Shown here: positions 17,151 through 26,514 of the stretch, one piece after another
How positions within the stretch are numbered: position 1 is the stretch's first letter
How the letters are laid out: the number at the start of each line of letters is the position of its first letter
From: Subtercola boreus
Lineage (GTDB): Bacteria; Actinomycetota; Actinomycetes; Actinomycetales; Microbacteriaceae
Assembly (NCBI RefSeq): GCF_003399635.1
Contig: NZ_NBXB01000019.1
Coordinates: 1-55,177 of the forward strand
DNA length: 55,177 nt
Reading direction: 5' to 3'
The notes under the pieces: model-generated
What the model saw: the letters and a program-made list of their open reading frames with translations, nothing else
What the model was told of the DNA's origin: nothing
Database searches by the model: none
Program-made: the position numbers and the translations under genes

Positions 17151-19175
17151 GTGCAGCGGATCGATGTGGTCGAACTCAGCATCAGCGAGATGAAGGCGGC
17201 GCTCGACGAGGGCCGGGTGACGAGCGTCGAGCTCGTGTGCGCGTACCTCAACCGCATCGCCTACTACGACCGCACGGGGCTGTGCCTGCACGCGATCGCG
17301 GTGCTCGACCCGACCTGCCTCGAGCAGGCGGCAGCCTCGGACGCCCGCCGCGCCGCAGGCCAGCCGGTGGGTGCGCTGGAGGGCATCCCGTTCACCGTGA
17401 AGGACAGCTACAAGGTGAAGGGCCTGACCGTGGCATCCGGCAGCCCCGCGCTCGCCGAGCTGGTGGCGACCGACGACGCGGCATCCGTGGCCCAGCTGCG
17501 TGCGGCCGGGGCGGTGCTTCTCGGCAAGACGAACATGCCCCCGATGGCCGCGGGCGGCATGCAGCCGGGGCTCTACGACTACGCACGGAGCCCGTACCAC
17601 CCGCAGTACCTCACGGCGGCCTATGGATCGGGTTCCTCGAACGGATCGGGTACAGCGACCGCGGCCAGTTTCTGCGCCTTCGGCATGGCCGAGGAGACGG
17701 TGTCATCGGGGCGCGCGCCGGCCTCGAACAACTCGCTGGTGGCGTACACGCCCTCGCGCGGGGTGCTGTCGATCCGCGGCAACTGGCCGCTCAGGCCGAC
17801 CTGCGACGTGGTGGTTCCGCACACCCGCACGGTCGCCGACCTGCTGCTGCTGCTCGATGTGCTCGCTGTCGGGGATCCGGATCGCTCGGGCGACTTCTGG
17901 CGACAGCAGAGCGCGGTGGAGCTGCCGGCACCCGAAGAGGTGCTGCCGCATCCGGTGTCGAGGCCCCGCCCCTCGCGGCTCGACGGCCTGCGGATCGGTG
18001 TGCCGCGCCTCTATATCGGTGAGGATGCCGCGCCCATCGACCCGCCGGTCATCCGGCCGAGCGTGCGGGCGCTCTGGGACCGGGCAGCCGACGACCTGCG
18101 GGCGCTCGGTGCCGAGGTGGTCGAGGTCGATTTTCCGGTGGTGTCGAACTACGAGGAGGACCGCCCCGAGGCCGAGGGTCTTGCAGCGCGCGGCCTGGTG
18201 CCGCAGAACTGGCGGGCGCTCGAGGGCGGGCCGATCACGGCGATGGCGCTCGACGCGTTCCTGCGCGACAACGCCGACCCGCACCTCTCGAGCTGGGCGG
18301 ACGTCGACGGTGACACGGTGTTCCCCCTCGCGGACGCCCCTGTTCCGGTCTGGATCACCCGGGCGCGCGGCGGCTTCGATTGGCAGCGTCTCGCCGAACT
18401 GGTGAAGCAGGGCCTGCCCGCGACCTTCGACGAGGTGCCGGGCCTCGCGCACCTGCTGCGTGGCCTCGAGCAGGCCCGCACGGTCGACTTCGAGGAGTGG
18501 ATGCTCGCCCAGGGGCTCGACCTCGTGGTCTTCCCCGCCGCCGGAGATGTCGGCCGGGTCGATCTGTTCAGCCGTCCGGAGAGCCTCGAGGCGGCGTCGC
18601 GGAATGGCGTCGTGTATTCGAACGGCAACCGCGTGCTGCGGCACCTCGGCATCCCGACCGTGACTGTTCCGATGGGGTTCATGGGCGACATCCAGATGCC
18701 CGTCGGCCTCACTTTCGCGGGTGCCGCCTACAGCGACGACCGGCTGCTCGACTCTGCGTCGGCGTACGAGCAGGCGACGCTGCGGCGGCAGCCCGCGTTC
18801 CTGACGCCGACCCTGCCGAGCAACCAGATCGATGTGGATGTCCCGGGCGACGCGCGGGGCGGGGTTGATGCTCGGGGCGAGGCCGCTTCGGCGGCGATGA
18901 CGTCGACGCTGACCATCGTCTCCGTCGAGGCGCGCGACCGGTCGTGGGAGGTCGACGTGCGCGTCGGTGACGGCGAGGGCCCGGCCCGGGCATCCACCAC
19001 CCGCGTGTGGGCCGACGGGCACATCCTGCGGGCCGACCCAGCGGAACCGGGGCGCTACCGGGGCACGGTGTCGCTCTCGCGGGCCCGCCTGACCGACGAG
19101 CTGATGGTGCTGGTGAAGACCGGCAGGTCGGCGGCGTCGCTGGTCTTCGCGGCGCTGCCACCACTCGCACCGTAG
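17151..19175 (+). CDS. amidase-signature family hydrolase with C-terminal extra domain
   Basis: The product has 674 residues. Residues 1-~560 form an amidase-signature domain: the catalytic Lys in FTVKDSYKVKG, the Gly/Ser-rich GSGSSNGSGTATAASF, and the triad serine region EETVSSGRAPASNN, followed by IRGNWPLRPTCDVVVPHTRT. This variant of the signature differs from the GatA type and fits a catabolic acyl- or aryl-amidase acting on small amides. Residues ~580-674 are an added domain that looks beta-rich (TLTIVSVEARDRSWEVDVRVGDG), which could be a binding or dimerisation module. The GTG start is weakly supported. The substrate is unknown. Confidence 0.87.
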   Translation: MQRIDVVELSISEMKAALDEGRVTSVELVCAYLNRIAYYDRTGLCLHAIAVLDPTCLEQAAASDARRAAGQPVGALEGIPFTVKDSYKVKGLTVASGSPALAELVATDDAASVAQLRAAGAVLLGKTNMPPMAAGGMQPGLYDYARSPYHPQYLTAAYGSGSSNGSGTATAASFCAFGMAEETVSSGRAPASNNSLVAYTPSRGVLSIRGNWPLRPTCDVVVPHTRTVADLLLLLDVLAVGDPDRSGDFWRQQSAVELPAPEEVLPHPVSRPRPSRLDGLRIGVPRLYIGEDAAPIDPPVIRPSVRALWDRAADDLRALGAEVVEVDFPVVSNYEEDRPEAEGLAARGLVPQNWRALEGGPITAMALDAFLRDNADPHLSSWADVDGDTVFPLADAPVPVWITRARGGFDWQRLAELVKQGLPATFDEVPGLAHLLRGLEQARTVDFEEWMLAQGLDLVVFPAAGDVGRVDLFSRPESLEAASRNGVVYSNGNRVLRHLGIPTVTVPMGFMGDIQMPVGLTFAGAAYSDDRLLDSASAYEQATLRRQPAFLTPTLPSNQIDVDVPGDARGGVDARGEAASAAMTSTLTIVSVEARDRSWEVDVRVGDGEGPARASTTRVWADGHILRADPAEPGRYRGTVSLSRARLTDELMVLVKTGRSAASLVFAALPPLAP

Positions 19176-19230
19176 CCTCCGCCTCCAATGACATGAGCGA
19201 ATGTCGGAAGCCTTCGCTAGCATCGGTGCC

Positions 19231-21711
19231 ATGACCGATACCCGCCACGCAGCCGACAGCCACGACCTCATCCGGGTGTTCGGTGCGCGCGAGAACAACC
19301 TCAAAGACGTTTCGGTCGACATTCCGAAGCGACGGCTGACGGTCTTCACCGGGGTCTCCGGATCGGGCAAGAGCTCGCTCGTGTTCGGCACTATCGCCGC
19401 CGAGTCGCAGCGGCTCATCAATGAGACGTATCCGGCGTTCGTGCAGAGCTTCATGTCGAGCCTCGCACGGCCCGACGTCGACGGACTGACCGGTCTCAGC
19501 GCCGCGATCATCGTCGACCAGGAGCGGATGGGGGCGAACTCACGATCGACCGTCGGCACGGCGACCGACGCGAATGCGATGCTGCGCATCCTCTTCAGCC
19601 GCCTGGCCGAGCCGCACGTGGGGCCGTCGTTCCACTACGGTTTCAACAGCGCCGAGGGCATGTGCCCGCGCTGCGAGGGGCTCGGCGAGGTGAACGACAT
19701 CGACGTCGACGAGCTCGTCGACCGGTCCCTGTCGCTGCAGGATGGCGCCATCAAGGTGCCCGGGTACACGGCCGACGGCTGGTACGTGCGCATCTACACC
19801 GAGTCGGGCTTCGTCGACGGGGCGAAGAGGGTCGCCGACTTCACGCCGCAGGAGCTCGACGACTTCCTCTACAAGCCTGCGACGAAGGTCAAGATCGTCA
19901 ACACGAACATGACTTACGAGGGTCTCGTGCCGAAGGTGCAACGGTCGATGCTGTCGAAAGACCGGGACTCCGTGCAGCCGCACATCCGCGCCTTCATCGA
20001 GAGGGCCGTCACGTTCACAACCTGCCCCGAGTGCCACGGCTCGCGCCTGAAGTCGGAGGTGCTCGCCTCCACGATCGACGGGCAGAGCATTGCGGACTGC
20101 ACGGCGATGCAGATCAGCGACCTGAGCGTGTTCGCGCGGGGTATCACCGGCGCATCCGTCGCGCCGATCATCGAGACGCTCAGCCAGACCCTCGACTCGT
20201 TCGTCGAGATCGGGCTCGGCTACCTGAGCCTCGACCGCACCAGCGGATCCCTGTCGGGTGGGGAGGCCCAGCGGGTGAAGATGGTGAGGCACCTGGGCTC
20301 CAGCCTGACCGACGTGACGTACGTCTTCGACGAGCCGACCGTGGGGCTTCACCCGCACGACATCCAGCGGATGAACGGGCTGCTGCTGCGCCTTCGCGAC
20401 AAGGGCAATACGGTGCTGGTCGTCGAGCACAAACCGGAGACGATCGGGATCGCCGACCACGTGATCGACCTGGGGCCGGGGGCCGGCACGAACGGCGGGG
20501 AGATCTGCTTCACGGGCACGGTGACGCAGCTGCGGGCATCCGACACCCTGACCGGGCGGCACCTCGGCGACCGCACGCGGCTGAAGGCCTCTCCTCGCGT
20601 CTCGCGGAAGGTGCTCCAGATCCGGGGTGCGACGCGGCACAACCTCCGGAACGTCGATGTGGATGTTCCCCTCGGTATTCTGACGGTGGTGACGGGGGTT
20701 GCGGGGTCGGGTAAGAGCTCGCTGATCCACGGGTCGATTCCGCGGGGCGCGGATGTGGTGTCGGTCGACCAGGCGCCGATCCGGGGTTCGCGGCGCAGCA
20801 ACCCGGCGACCTACACGGGTCTGCTCGACCCGATCCGCACGGCATTCGCCAAGGTGAACGGGGTGAAACCGGCGCTGTTCAGCGCGAACTCCACCGGCGC
20901 CTGCCCGAACTGCAACGGCGCGGGGGTGATCTATACCGACCTGGCGATGATGGCCGGGGTGGCGACGGTCTGCGAGGAGTGCGGGGGAGCGCGGTTCCAT
21001 GCGCAGGTGCTCGAGTACCGGCTGGGCGGGTCGAACATCGCGGAGGTGCTGGCGATGTCGGTGGCCGAGGCGGCGGCGTTCTTCGGAAGGGTGGGAGTGG
21101 GTGCCGGGGCCACGGCGGGTGTGGGGGCCAGTGCGGGTGGCGGCGCCGGTGCTGAGGCCGGGGCCAGCGCTCGCGCGAGTGGCGGGACCCGGGGTGGCGC
21201 GATGGTGGGTGCGGTGGATGGTTCGGGCGTGGGTGACGGGGCCTGGGTCGGTGCGGGAGCCGCTGACGCGGCGAAGGCCGGGGCCGGTGCTGCGGCGAAG
21301 GCGGCGCACGCGATCCTCCGACGGCTGAATGATGTCGGGCTCGGCTACCTGAGCCTCGGGCAGCCGCTCACGACCCTGTCGGGCGGGGAACGGCAGCGGT
21401 TGAAGCTGGCGATCCACACGGCGGAGAAGGGCGGCATCTACGTGCTCGACGAGCCCACCTCCGGGCTGCACCTCGCCGACGTGGAGCAGCTTCTCGGGCT
21501 GCTCGACCGGCTCGTCGATTCCGGCAAGTCGGTGATCGTGATCGAACACCACCAAGCGGTGATGGCCCACGCCGACTGGATCATCGACATCGGTCCGGGT
21601 GCGGGGCACGACGGCGGGCTCGTGGTGTTCGAGGGCACCCCCGCCGAGCTGGTGGCCGCGAAGTCGACGCTCACGGGCATCCACCTCTCCGAGTACGTCG
21701 GCGCCGTCTGA
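19231..21711 (+). CDS. UvrA-like ABC ATPase (UvrA2/DrrC type)
   Basis: The 826-residue protein has the duplicated ABC ATPase plan of UvrA. Walker A motifs are GVSGSGKSS and GVAGSGKSS, signatures SLSGGEAQR and TLSGGERQR, and Walker B VFDEPT and VLDEPT. Zinc-finger cysteines appear in CPRCEG, CPECHG, CPNCNG and CEECGG. It is shorter than true UvrA (~950) and seems to lack most of the UvrB-binding region, as in UvrA2 and DrrC proteins linked to tolerance of DNA-binding drugs. Residues ~621-690 are a Gly/Ala-rich insert not expected in the family. ATG 19231 is chosen because -10 TAGCAT (19218-19223) lies 7 bases upstream; ATG 19201 is the alternative. Confidence 0.9.
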   Translation: MTDTRHAADSHDLIRVFGARENNLKDVSVDIPKRRLTVFTGVSGSGKSSLVFGTIAAESQRLINETYPAFVQSFMSSLARPDVDGLTGLSAAIIVDQERMGANSRSTVGTATDANAMLRILFSRLAEPHVGPSFHYGFNSAEGMCPRCEGLGEVNDIDVDELVDRSLSLQDGAIKVPGYTADGWYVRIYTESGFVDGAKRVADFTPQELDDFLYKPATKVKIVNTNMTYEGLVPKVQRSMLSKDRDSVQPHIRAFIERAVTFTTCPECHGSRLKSEVLASTIDGQSIADCTAMQISDLSVFARGITGASVAPIIETLSQTLDSFVEIGLGYLSLDRTSGSLSGGEAQRVKMVRHLGSSLTDVTYVFDEPTVGLHPHDIQRMNGLLLRLRDKGNTVLVVEHKPETIGIADHVIDLGPGAGTNGGEICFTGTVTQLRASDTLTGRHLGDRTRLKASPRVSRKVLQIRGATRHNLRNVDVDVPLGILTVVTGVAGSGKSSLIHGSIPRGADVVSVDQAPIRGSRRSNPATYTGLLDPIRTAFAKVNGVKPALFSANSTGACPNCNGAGVIYTDLAMMAGVATVCEECGGARFHAQVLEYRLGGSNIAEVLAMSVAEAAAFFGRVGVGAGATAGVGASAGGGAGAEAGASARASGGTRGGAMVGAVDGSGVGDGAWVGAGAADAAKAGAGAAAKAAHAILRRLNDVGLGYLSLGQPLTTLSGGERQRLKLAIHTAEKGGIYVLDEPTSGLHLADVEQLLGLLDRLVDSGKSVIVIEHHQAVMAHADWIIDIGPGAGHDGGLVVFEGTPAELVAAKSTLTGIHLSEYVGAV

Positions 21712-21740
21712 CCCTCCCGCCGACCACCACGCCGCCTTCG

Positions 21741-21798
21741 GCGCAAGTTCGGCGCATCCGCGCCAGCTCGAACAGGAGCCGATGCGCCAAACAGGCGC
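21741..21798 (+). repeat. imperfect long inverted repeat after the UvrA-like gene
   Basis: Arms of about 24 nt (21741-21764 and 21775-21798) pair with several mismatches. The best core is GGCGCATC (21751-21758) with GATGCGCC (21781-21788). It starts 30 bases after the stop codon. Size and place match the other long intergenic hairpins of the window, but pairing is poorer. Confidence 0.5.
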
Positions 21799-21930
21799 GC
21801 ACGCCACAGGGGGTGGCGGCGGCGGGGGCGTTGGCCGGTGTGGCTGCGGCGGAGGTGTTGGCGACGGTTGCGTCGCGGCGCTCGGCCCGGTGGCCTGAGG
21901 CGGTAGCGGATCCCCAGTAGGCTCGGTAGT

Positions 21931-22893
21931 GAACGGGACGTCATCCTGTTCTCCATCGCGTTCGCGAAGAACGATCGCGGCGGCATCCTGCTCGGCGGGC
22001 TGGCTTGGCGTTCGCGCCTGACGGCCGGCGACCGGGATGCCCTGCCCGCCGAGCTGCTGACGACACGCATGGGCTGGCCGGCCGTCGAGCGGGTCTGGTT
22101 GCCGACCTGGTTGCGCGACCGCGACGCCGAGGTCGAACGCCTTGTGCGTGCGGCCCGGGAAGCTGCGGGGCAGGGTGCAGCGGGGCAGGATGCTGCGGTG
22201 CAGGGTGCAGCGACTCAGGATGCCGCGGGGCCGAGCGATTCGCAGGGTGCCCCGGAGGCGGCTCCCGTCGAAGCACGTGCGGCCACGACTGCCGGATACG
22301 GCGGCCGCGTCTGTGACGGCGGCCGAGCCGCCGACGTTTGGGCCGACGTTCCCGAGAGGCGTGCGTACACGCCGAGCCGTCGCGGCCAGCCCGTCGACCT
22401 CGACCGGCTGCACGATCCGGCGACGCGGGCGCAGCTGACCTTCGCGGCGGCCGAGATCATCCAGATCGAGGGCCCCGTCTCGCCGGAGCGTCTCGTGCAG
22501 CACTGGGGTGCCTCGTTCGGCCTGCAGCAGGTGGTCGCCCGCCGCTCGGGGGATCTGCTCGCGCTCGAGCTGCCCGGCATCGTGCGGGGAGAGGAGGGCT
22601 TCCGGTGCCTCGAGGGAGAGTCCCCGGGCATCCATTCGCACTGGCAGAGGTCCGGCCGGGTTGCCGGGCGCGCCGTCGAAGTCATTTTGCTGGTCGAGCT
22701 CAGCAACGCCATGCAGGCGATCGCCCGCCGCCGATTCGGCGTCAGCCACGCCGACCTCGCGCGGGAGACCGGCCAGGCCTTCGGACTCGCCCGCCTGACG
22801 GCAGGCATCCGAGTACGACTGGAGCGTGTACTCGCCGTAGCGGTCGCACGCGGCCTGCTCACCGAGCGGGCAGAACGCCTCTACGCAGCGTAA
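21931..22893 (+). pseudogene. 3' remnant of a large DUF4011/DUF3320 helicase-like gene
   Basis: The open frame reads ERDVILFSIAFAKNDRGG directly at its upstream end. This is the late helicase motif region of very large (often >1500-residue) superfamily-1 helicase-like proteins with DUF4011/DUF3320. It then continues through GWPAVERVWLPTWLRDRDAEV to a DUF3320-like C-terminus (ELSNAMQAIARRRFGVSHADL). Everything upstream is missing: within ~20 bases of 21931 there is no homology, only spacer and hairpin. An ATG at 22069 could in principle express the last 274 residues. A repeat-rich stretch (GQGAAGQDAAVQGAATQDAA) sits near residues 33-52 of that segment. I call it a truncated remnant. Confidence 0.7.
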
Positions 22894-23368
22894 TGACGTG
22901 CGCATTTCAGGCACAGCCGGCCGTCAGCGCACATTCCGACGTGAAGTGGCCTCTGGCCTGAGTTACGGGTGCCGGGGTGCCGGGTGCGGGCGTGCGTCCA
23001 CGCTGCGATTCCCTGCCACGTCAGCCCGGACAGGAAATCGCTTGGCTCATCGAAAATCCCGATCGACGCATTTCGAAGAAGGCCGCGAGTTGTCAAAGAA
23101 TCAGCGACGCTCTTCACCGTGCAGTGAATCACAAAAGTTTTCGAGGTGAACCTCGGCGGGGTCGTACCGGCAGGAAGGTGGACATCCCGAGGGCCTCACC
23201 GCATGCTGCCTTAGCAAATGCCTGGTGTGGCGCCGGTCGAGAAGATGTCTTCATGCCCCGTGCTCGAGCTTCCGCAGGGCGGTCAAGCGAGCAGCCAGAA
23301 CCATATCACAGAATGAACATCGATCACCAATCCGTGTCTCGACGGACCACCACCACTACCGTGGAACC
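22894..23368. other. 475-base spacer without a recognised gene
   Basis: This stretch is visibly less G+C-rich than its neighbours. Only short open frames occur. One on the minus strand ends in a Cys-rich MCADGRLCLKCARHYAA, which I could not support as a gene. The last 12 bases hold the leaderless -10 box of the next gene. No tRNA, terminator with a U-run or repeat is apparent. Confidence 0.6.
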
Positions 23369-24397
23369 ATGGCAAGCGAAGCGGTGATGCTCGATGTACC
23401 CGGTGTCGGCGACGGTGAGGCGAGACAGGTGCGTCTCTCGAGCCCGGGCCGTGTGCTCTGGCCCGGGCCCGGCATCACGAAGCTCGACCTCGCGAACTAC
23501 ATGATCGAGGTCGGTGAGGCGTTCGTGCGGGCGAACGGCGACCGTCCGGTGTCGCTCCAGCGCTTCCCCGAGGGCATCGACGGCGAGCAGTTCTTCTCGA
23601 AGAACCCACCGAAGGGCGCGCCGGCGTTTGTGCGCTCGGTGATGGTGGTCTACCCCAGTGCGCGCACGCATCCGCAGCTCGTCATCGACGAACCGGCGGC
23701 CGCGGTCTGGGCCGTGCAGATGAACACGGTGGTGTTCCACCCCTGGGCGTCGCGAGCCGAGACCAGCGACTTTCCCGACCAGTTGCGAATCGACCTCGAC
23801 CCGCAGCCGGGAACCGACTTCGACGACGCGATACCCGCCGCGATCGAGCTGCGGAAGGTGCTCGAAGAGGCCGGCCTCGAGGCGTTCGTGAAGACCTCCG
23901 GTAACCGTGGCCTGCACGTCTTCGCGCCCATCGAGCCGACGCACGAGTTCCTCGAGGTGCGGCATGCCGTCATCGCGGCGGCCCGTGAACTCGAACGGCG
24001 GATGCCCCAGAAGGTCACCACCGCCTGGTGGAAGGAGGAGCGCGGCACCCGCATCTTCGTCGACTTCAACCAGGCGAACCGCGACCGCACCATGGCCGGT
24101 GCCTACAGCCCCCGCGCTCTCGCCCATGCGCCCGTGTCGACACCGCTTCAGTGGACCGAACTCGAATCGGCCGACCCGAAGGCGTTCACGATCGGTACGG
24201 TGCCCGAGCGGCTCCGGATGACCGGCGACCCGTGGGAACGGATGCACGAGCATCCGGCGACCATCGACATCCTGCTCGCCTGGTGGGATCGGGACGTCGC
24301 TGCAGGGTTCGGCGAACTGCCGTTTCCGCCCGACTATCCGAAGATGCCAGGGGAGCCGCCACGCGTGCAGCCGAGCCGCGCGAAGAAGACCGAATAG
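23369..24397 (+). CDS. stand-alone primase-polymerase (LigD-Pol / PrimPol-C family)
   Basis: The 342-residue protein is an archaeo-eukaryotic primase-type polymerase of the LigD-Pol family. Recognisable stretches are VVFHPWASRAETSDFPDQLRIDLDPQPG, in which the DLD aspartates bind metal, KTSGNRGLHVFAPI with the catalytic His, and FVDFNQANRDRTMAGAYS. It has no ligase or nuclease domain. Actinobacteria carry such stand-alone enzymes (PolD/PrimPol-C) next to LigC; here an ATP-dependent ligase lies 2.8 kb away, convergent. They fill short gaps in excision repair, often with ribonucleotides. -10 TACCGT at 23357-23362 lies 6 bases before the ATG, pointing to a leaderless mRNA. Confidence 0.93.
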   Translation: MASEAVMLDVPGVGDGEARQVRLSSPGRVLWPGPGITKLDLANYMIEVGEAFVRANGDRPVSLQRFPEGIDGEQFFSKNPPKGAPAFVRSVMVVYPSARTHPQLVIDEPAAAVWAVQMNTVVFHPWASRAETSDFPDQLRIDLDPQPGTDFDDAIPAAIELRKVLEEAGLEAFVKTSGNRGLHVFAPIEPTHEFLEVRHAVIAAARELERRMPQKVTTAWWKEERGTRIFVDFNQANRDRTMAGAYSPRALAHAPVSTPLQWTELESADPKAFTIGTVPERLRMTGDPWERMHEHPATIDILLAWWDRDVAAGFGELPFPPDYPKMPGEPPRVQPSRAKKTE

Positions 24398-24667
24398 CGT
24401 TTCTGAGCGGGATTTCGTGCGCTCTATAGGCATTTGTTCAGGAAGTCGACGTATTTTTGCTGCTTCGCCCGGCTGACAACCCCAGGTCGCGGGCGTTCGG
24501 TGAGATGACCCCCCTGCGTCTCGCCTACGAATCCGACTGACATCCTGTCCGCGTGAGGCCGCTTACCCCGGCTGGTGCGGAGCCTGTTGCGCCCGAGCGG
24601 CCGACACTCAACGGATGCCCGTGTGCCCCAACGCGAGGCGACACCGGTCGGCCGACCATTGGAAGTC

Positions 24668-25585
24668 ATGCAGCCCGAATCATCCGCTTCACCCGTGTCC
24701 GAATCGGCAACACCCGAATCGGCAACACCCGAAACAGCAGTACCCGGATCATCCGGTCCCGCATTCCCCACCCGTCGCTCGCTCCGGAAGCCCGGCAAGC
24801 GGTTCCGGAGCCGCAAGGTGCTCCTCTCCGGCGCGATCGTCGCCACCGGCCTCCTGGTCGGCTCGGGTTTCGTCGTGCAGTCGACCGTGTCGGCGAACCA
24901 GGCCGCTGCCGAGGCCGCTGCATCCACCGCCCGCACCCAGACCGATGTCGTGGCGCGGGTCGAGCAGTCGAAGATCGACGCCGACGCCCAGAACGCCCTG
25001 TCGAAGGCGAACACCGTTGTCGACCAGGCGCAGACGAAGGTCGACGCGACTCCGCTCATCGCCTCGATCGCGACGCTCAACAACTATTCCGAGCTCGACA
25101 TCCAGACGGTGACGGCGCTCACGACGCAGACGGTCTCGCAGGCCGACACCATCGCCGCAGCCACCGCCGAGGCCGACCGGGTTGCTGCCGAGGCCGCCGC
25201 CGCAGCCGCTGCGAAGGCCGAGGCGGATGCCGCCGCCGCTGCCGCAGCTGCAGCCCAGGCGCTCGCCGACGGCAACACCGTCTCGGGCGCCAAGGCCACC
25301 GCCGCGAGCCTTGCCTCCAGCGAATACGGCTGGGGCGACAGCCAGTTCTCCTGCCTCGTGTCGCTCTGGTCGAAGGAATCCGGATGGTCGTACCAGGCCT
25401 ACAACGCGTCCAGTGGCGCCACGGGCATCCCGCAGGCCCTGCCCGGAAGTAAGATGGCGACGATCGCCGACGACTGGAAGACCAACGCCACCACGCAGAT
25501 CAAGTGGGGCCTGGCCTACATCAAGGGTTCGTACGGAACGCCCTGCTCGGCCTGGTCGCACTCGCAGTCGGTGAACTGGTACTAG
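24668..25585 (+). CDS. secreted/membrane-anchored lysozyme-like (transglycosylase-type) protein
   Basis: The 305-residue protein has a cytosolic basic stretch and one membrane segment at about residues 55-75 (LLSGAIVATGLLVGSGFVV). A long Ala/Glu/Thr-rich coiled-coil-like stalk runs to residue ~210. The C-terminal domain begins SQFSCLVSLWSKESGWSYQAYN and contains GATGIPQALPGSKMA. This is the catalytic-Glu pattern of soluble lytic transglycosylase or resuscitation-promoting-factor-like lysozyme folds. The last part, IKWGLAYIKGSYGTPCSAW, supplies a second Cys for a probable disulfide. It is expected to cut peptidoglycan outside the cell. GGAAG lies only two bases before ATG 24668, so the start could be further upstream. 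Confidence 0.85.
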   Translation: MQPESSASPVSESATPESATPETAVPGSSGPAFPTRRSLRKPGKRFRSRKVLLSGAIVATGLLVGSGFVVQSTVSANQAAAEAAASTARTQTDVVARVEQSKIDADAQNALSKANTVVDQAQTKVDATPLIASIATLNNYSELDIQTVTALTTQTVSQADTIAAATAEADRVAAEAAAAAAAKAEADAAAAAAAAAQALADGNTVSGAKATAASLASSEYGWGDSQFSCLVSLWSKESGWSYQAYNASSGATGIPQALPGSKMATIADDWKTNATTQIKWGLAYIKGSYGTPCSAWSHSQSVNWY

Positions 25586-25633
25586 CCCTGGGGTTCCCCA
25601 GGGCGCTGCCGGCACTGCTCGGCCGCTGATTCG

Positions 25634-25699
25634 GGCCCCGAAGTGACCCATATCGCTCCAACCCTACGCGGGCAGAGCGATATGCGTCCCTTCGGGGCC
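25634..25699 (+). repeat. long inverted repeat between convergent genes
   Basis: Arms 25634-25657 and 25676-25699 pair over 24 positions with two mismatches; the spacer is 18 nt, starting CCAACCC. It lies between the convergent transglycosylase-like and LOG-family genes, so it could end transcription from both sides. It has no U-run. Confidence 0.85.
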
Positions 25700-25719
25700 G
25701 AGCCCGCGACATCCGGAGA

Positions 25720-26343
25720 TCAGGGCTGCACGGGCAAGAGGTTGCTCATCTCGCTGCCGGGGGAGACCGCCACTCGGGCGGGCGGCTGGTAGCTCCGGAA
25801 CGACGCCACGAGCTCGTCGATCGAGTCGGAGAACTGCAGCATCCCGGTGTACCGCGGGTGCGTGAATCCGCGATCGCGCATCGACTCCACCAGCACGACC
25901 AGCGGGTCGTAGTAGCCGGACACGTTCAGGAAGCCGCAGGGCTTCTCGTGGATGCCGAGCTGGGCCCAGGTCCACTGCTCGGTGATCTCCTCGAGCGTTC
26001 CGGGGCCGCCGGGCAGCGCGAGGAATGCGTCGGAGAGCTCGGCCATCATCAGTTTGCGCTCGTGCATCGAGTCGACGATGAAGAGTTGGCTGACGGTGTC
26101 GTGGATGATCTCCCGCTCGTGCAGCGCCCGCGGAATCACCCCCGTGACCTGCCCGCCCGCCTCGAGCGCAGCGTCAGCGACCGCGCCCATGAGCCCCACA
26201 TGTCCACCGCCGTACACCACGCCGATGCCCTGCTCGGCGAGCGTCCGGCCGACGGTGTGTGCGGCTTCGAGGTAGACGGGGTCGTTGCCGGTGCTGGATC
26301 CACAGAACACGGCGATCGTGAACGGGCGTGCGGGTTCTGTCAT
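25720..26343 (-). CDS. LOG-family protein (TIGR00730; cytokinin riboside monophosphate phosphoribohydrolase-like)
   Basis: The 207-residue protein shows FTIAVFCGSSTG, VVYGGGHVGLMGAVADAAL, and the family signature ALPGGPGTLEEITEQWTWAQLG with the catalytic Glu. LOG enzymes release free base and ribose-5-phosphate from nucleoside 5'-monophosphates. In bacteria they act as general nucleotide phosphoribohydrolases or make cytokinins. The ATG at 26343 is preferred because AAAGG lies 7 bases upstream; an upstream ATG at 26361 would add six residues. It is monocistronic and convergent with the gene before it. Confidence 0.93.
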   Translation of the reverse strand: MTEPARPFTIAVFCGSSTGNDPVYLEAAHTVGRTLAEQGIGVVYGGGHVGLMGAVADAALEAGGQVTGVIPRALHEREIIHDTVSQLFIVDSMHERKLMMAELSDAFLALPGGPGTLEEITEQWTWAQLGIHEKPCGFLNVSGYYDPLVVLVESMRDRGFTHPRYTGMLQFSDSIDELVASFRSYQPPARVAVSPGSEMSNLLPVQP

Positions 26344-26514
26344 GTGAGCCTTTCGGTGCACCCCGAAACTAGGCCACCGGTGTTACGGCTGCGTTACCGC
26401 CCGGCAAACTCGCCCCTCCCGCGCTGGCACAGGGGGCTGAATATCGCGATTTTCATGTGAAAATGTGTCAATGAATCTCTGTCCTGCTCGTCTCTACGCG
26501 GCTACGCTGCCGGG

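Noticed and set aside
19540-22914. Very long minus-strand open frame antisense to the UvrA-like gene and the helicase remnant
   Set aside because: It is a GC-bias shadow: the + strand encodes clear ATPase motifs over the same bases, and the antisense translation is rich in Arg/His/Pro with no known motif.
22881-23132. Minus-strand short frame ending MCADGRLCLKCARHYAA
   Set aside because: The Cys pattern is suggestive, but no promoter or ribosome site was seen, and most of the frame looks non-coding.
24398-24667. Possible cyclic-di-AMP riboswitch before the wall-hydrolase-like gene
   Set aside because: Such genes often carry one, and fragments such as GACAACCCC and GGTGAGATGACC caught the eye, but the ordered conserved blocks and pairing could not be assembled.
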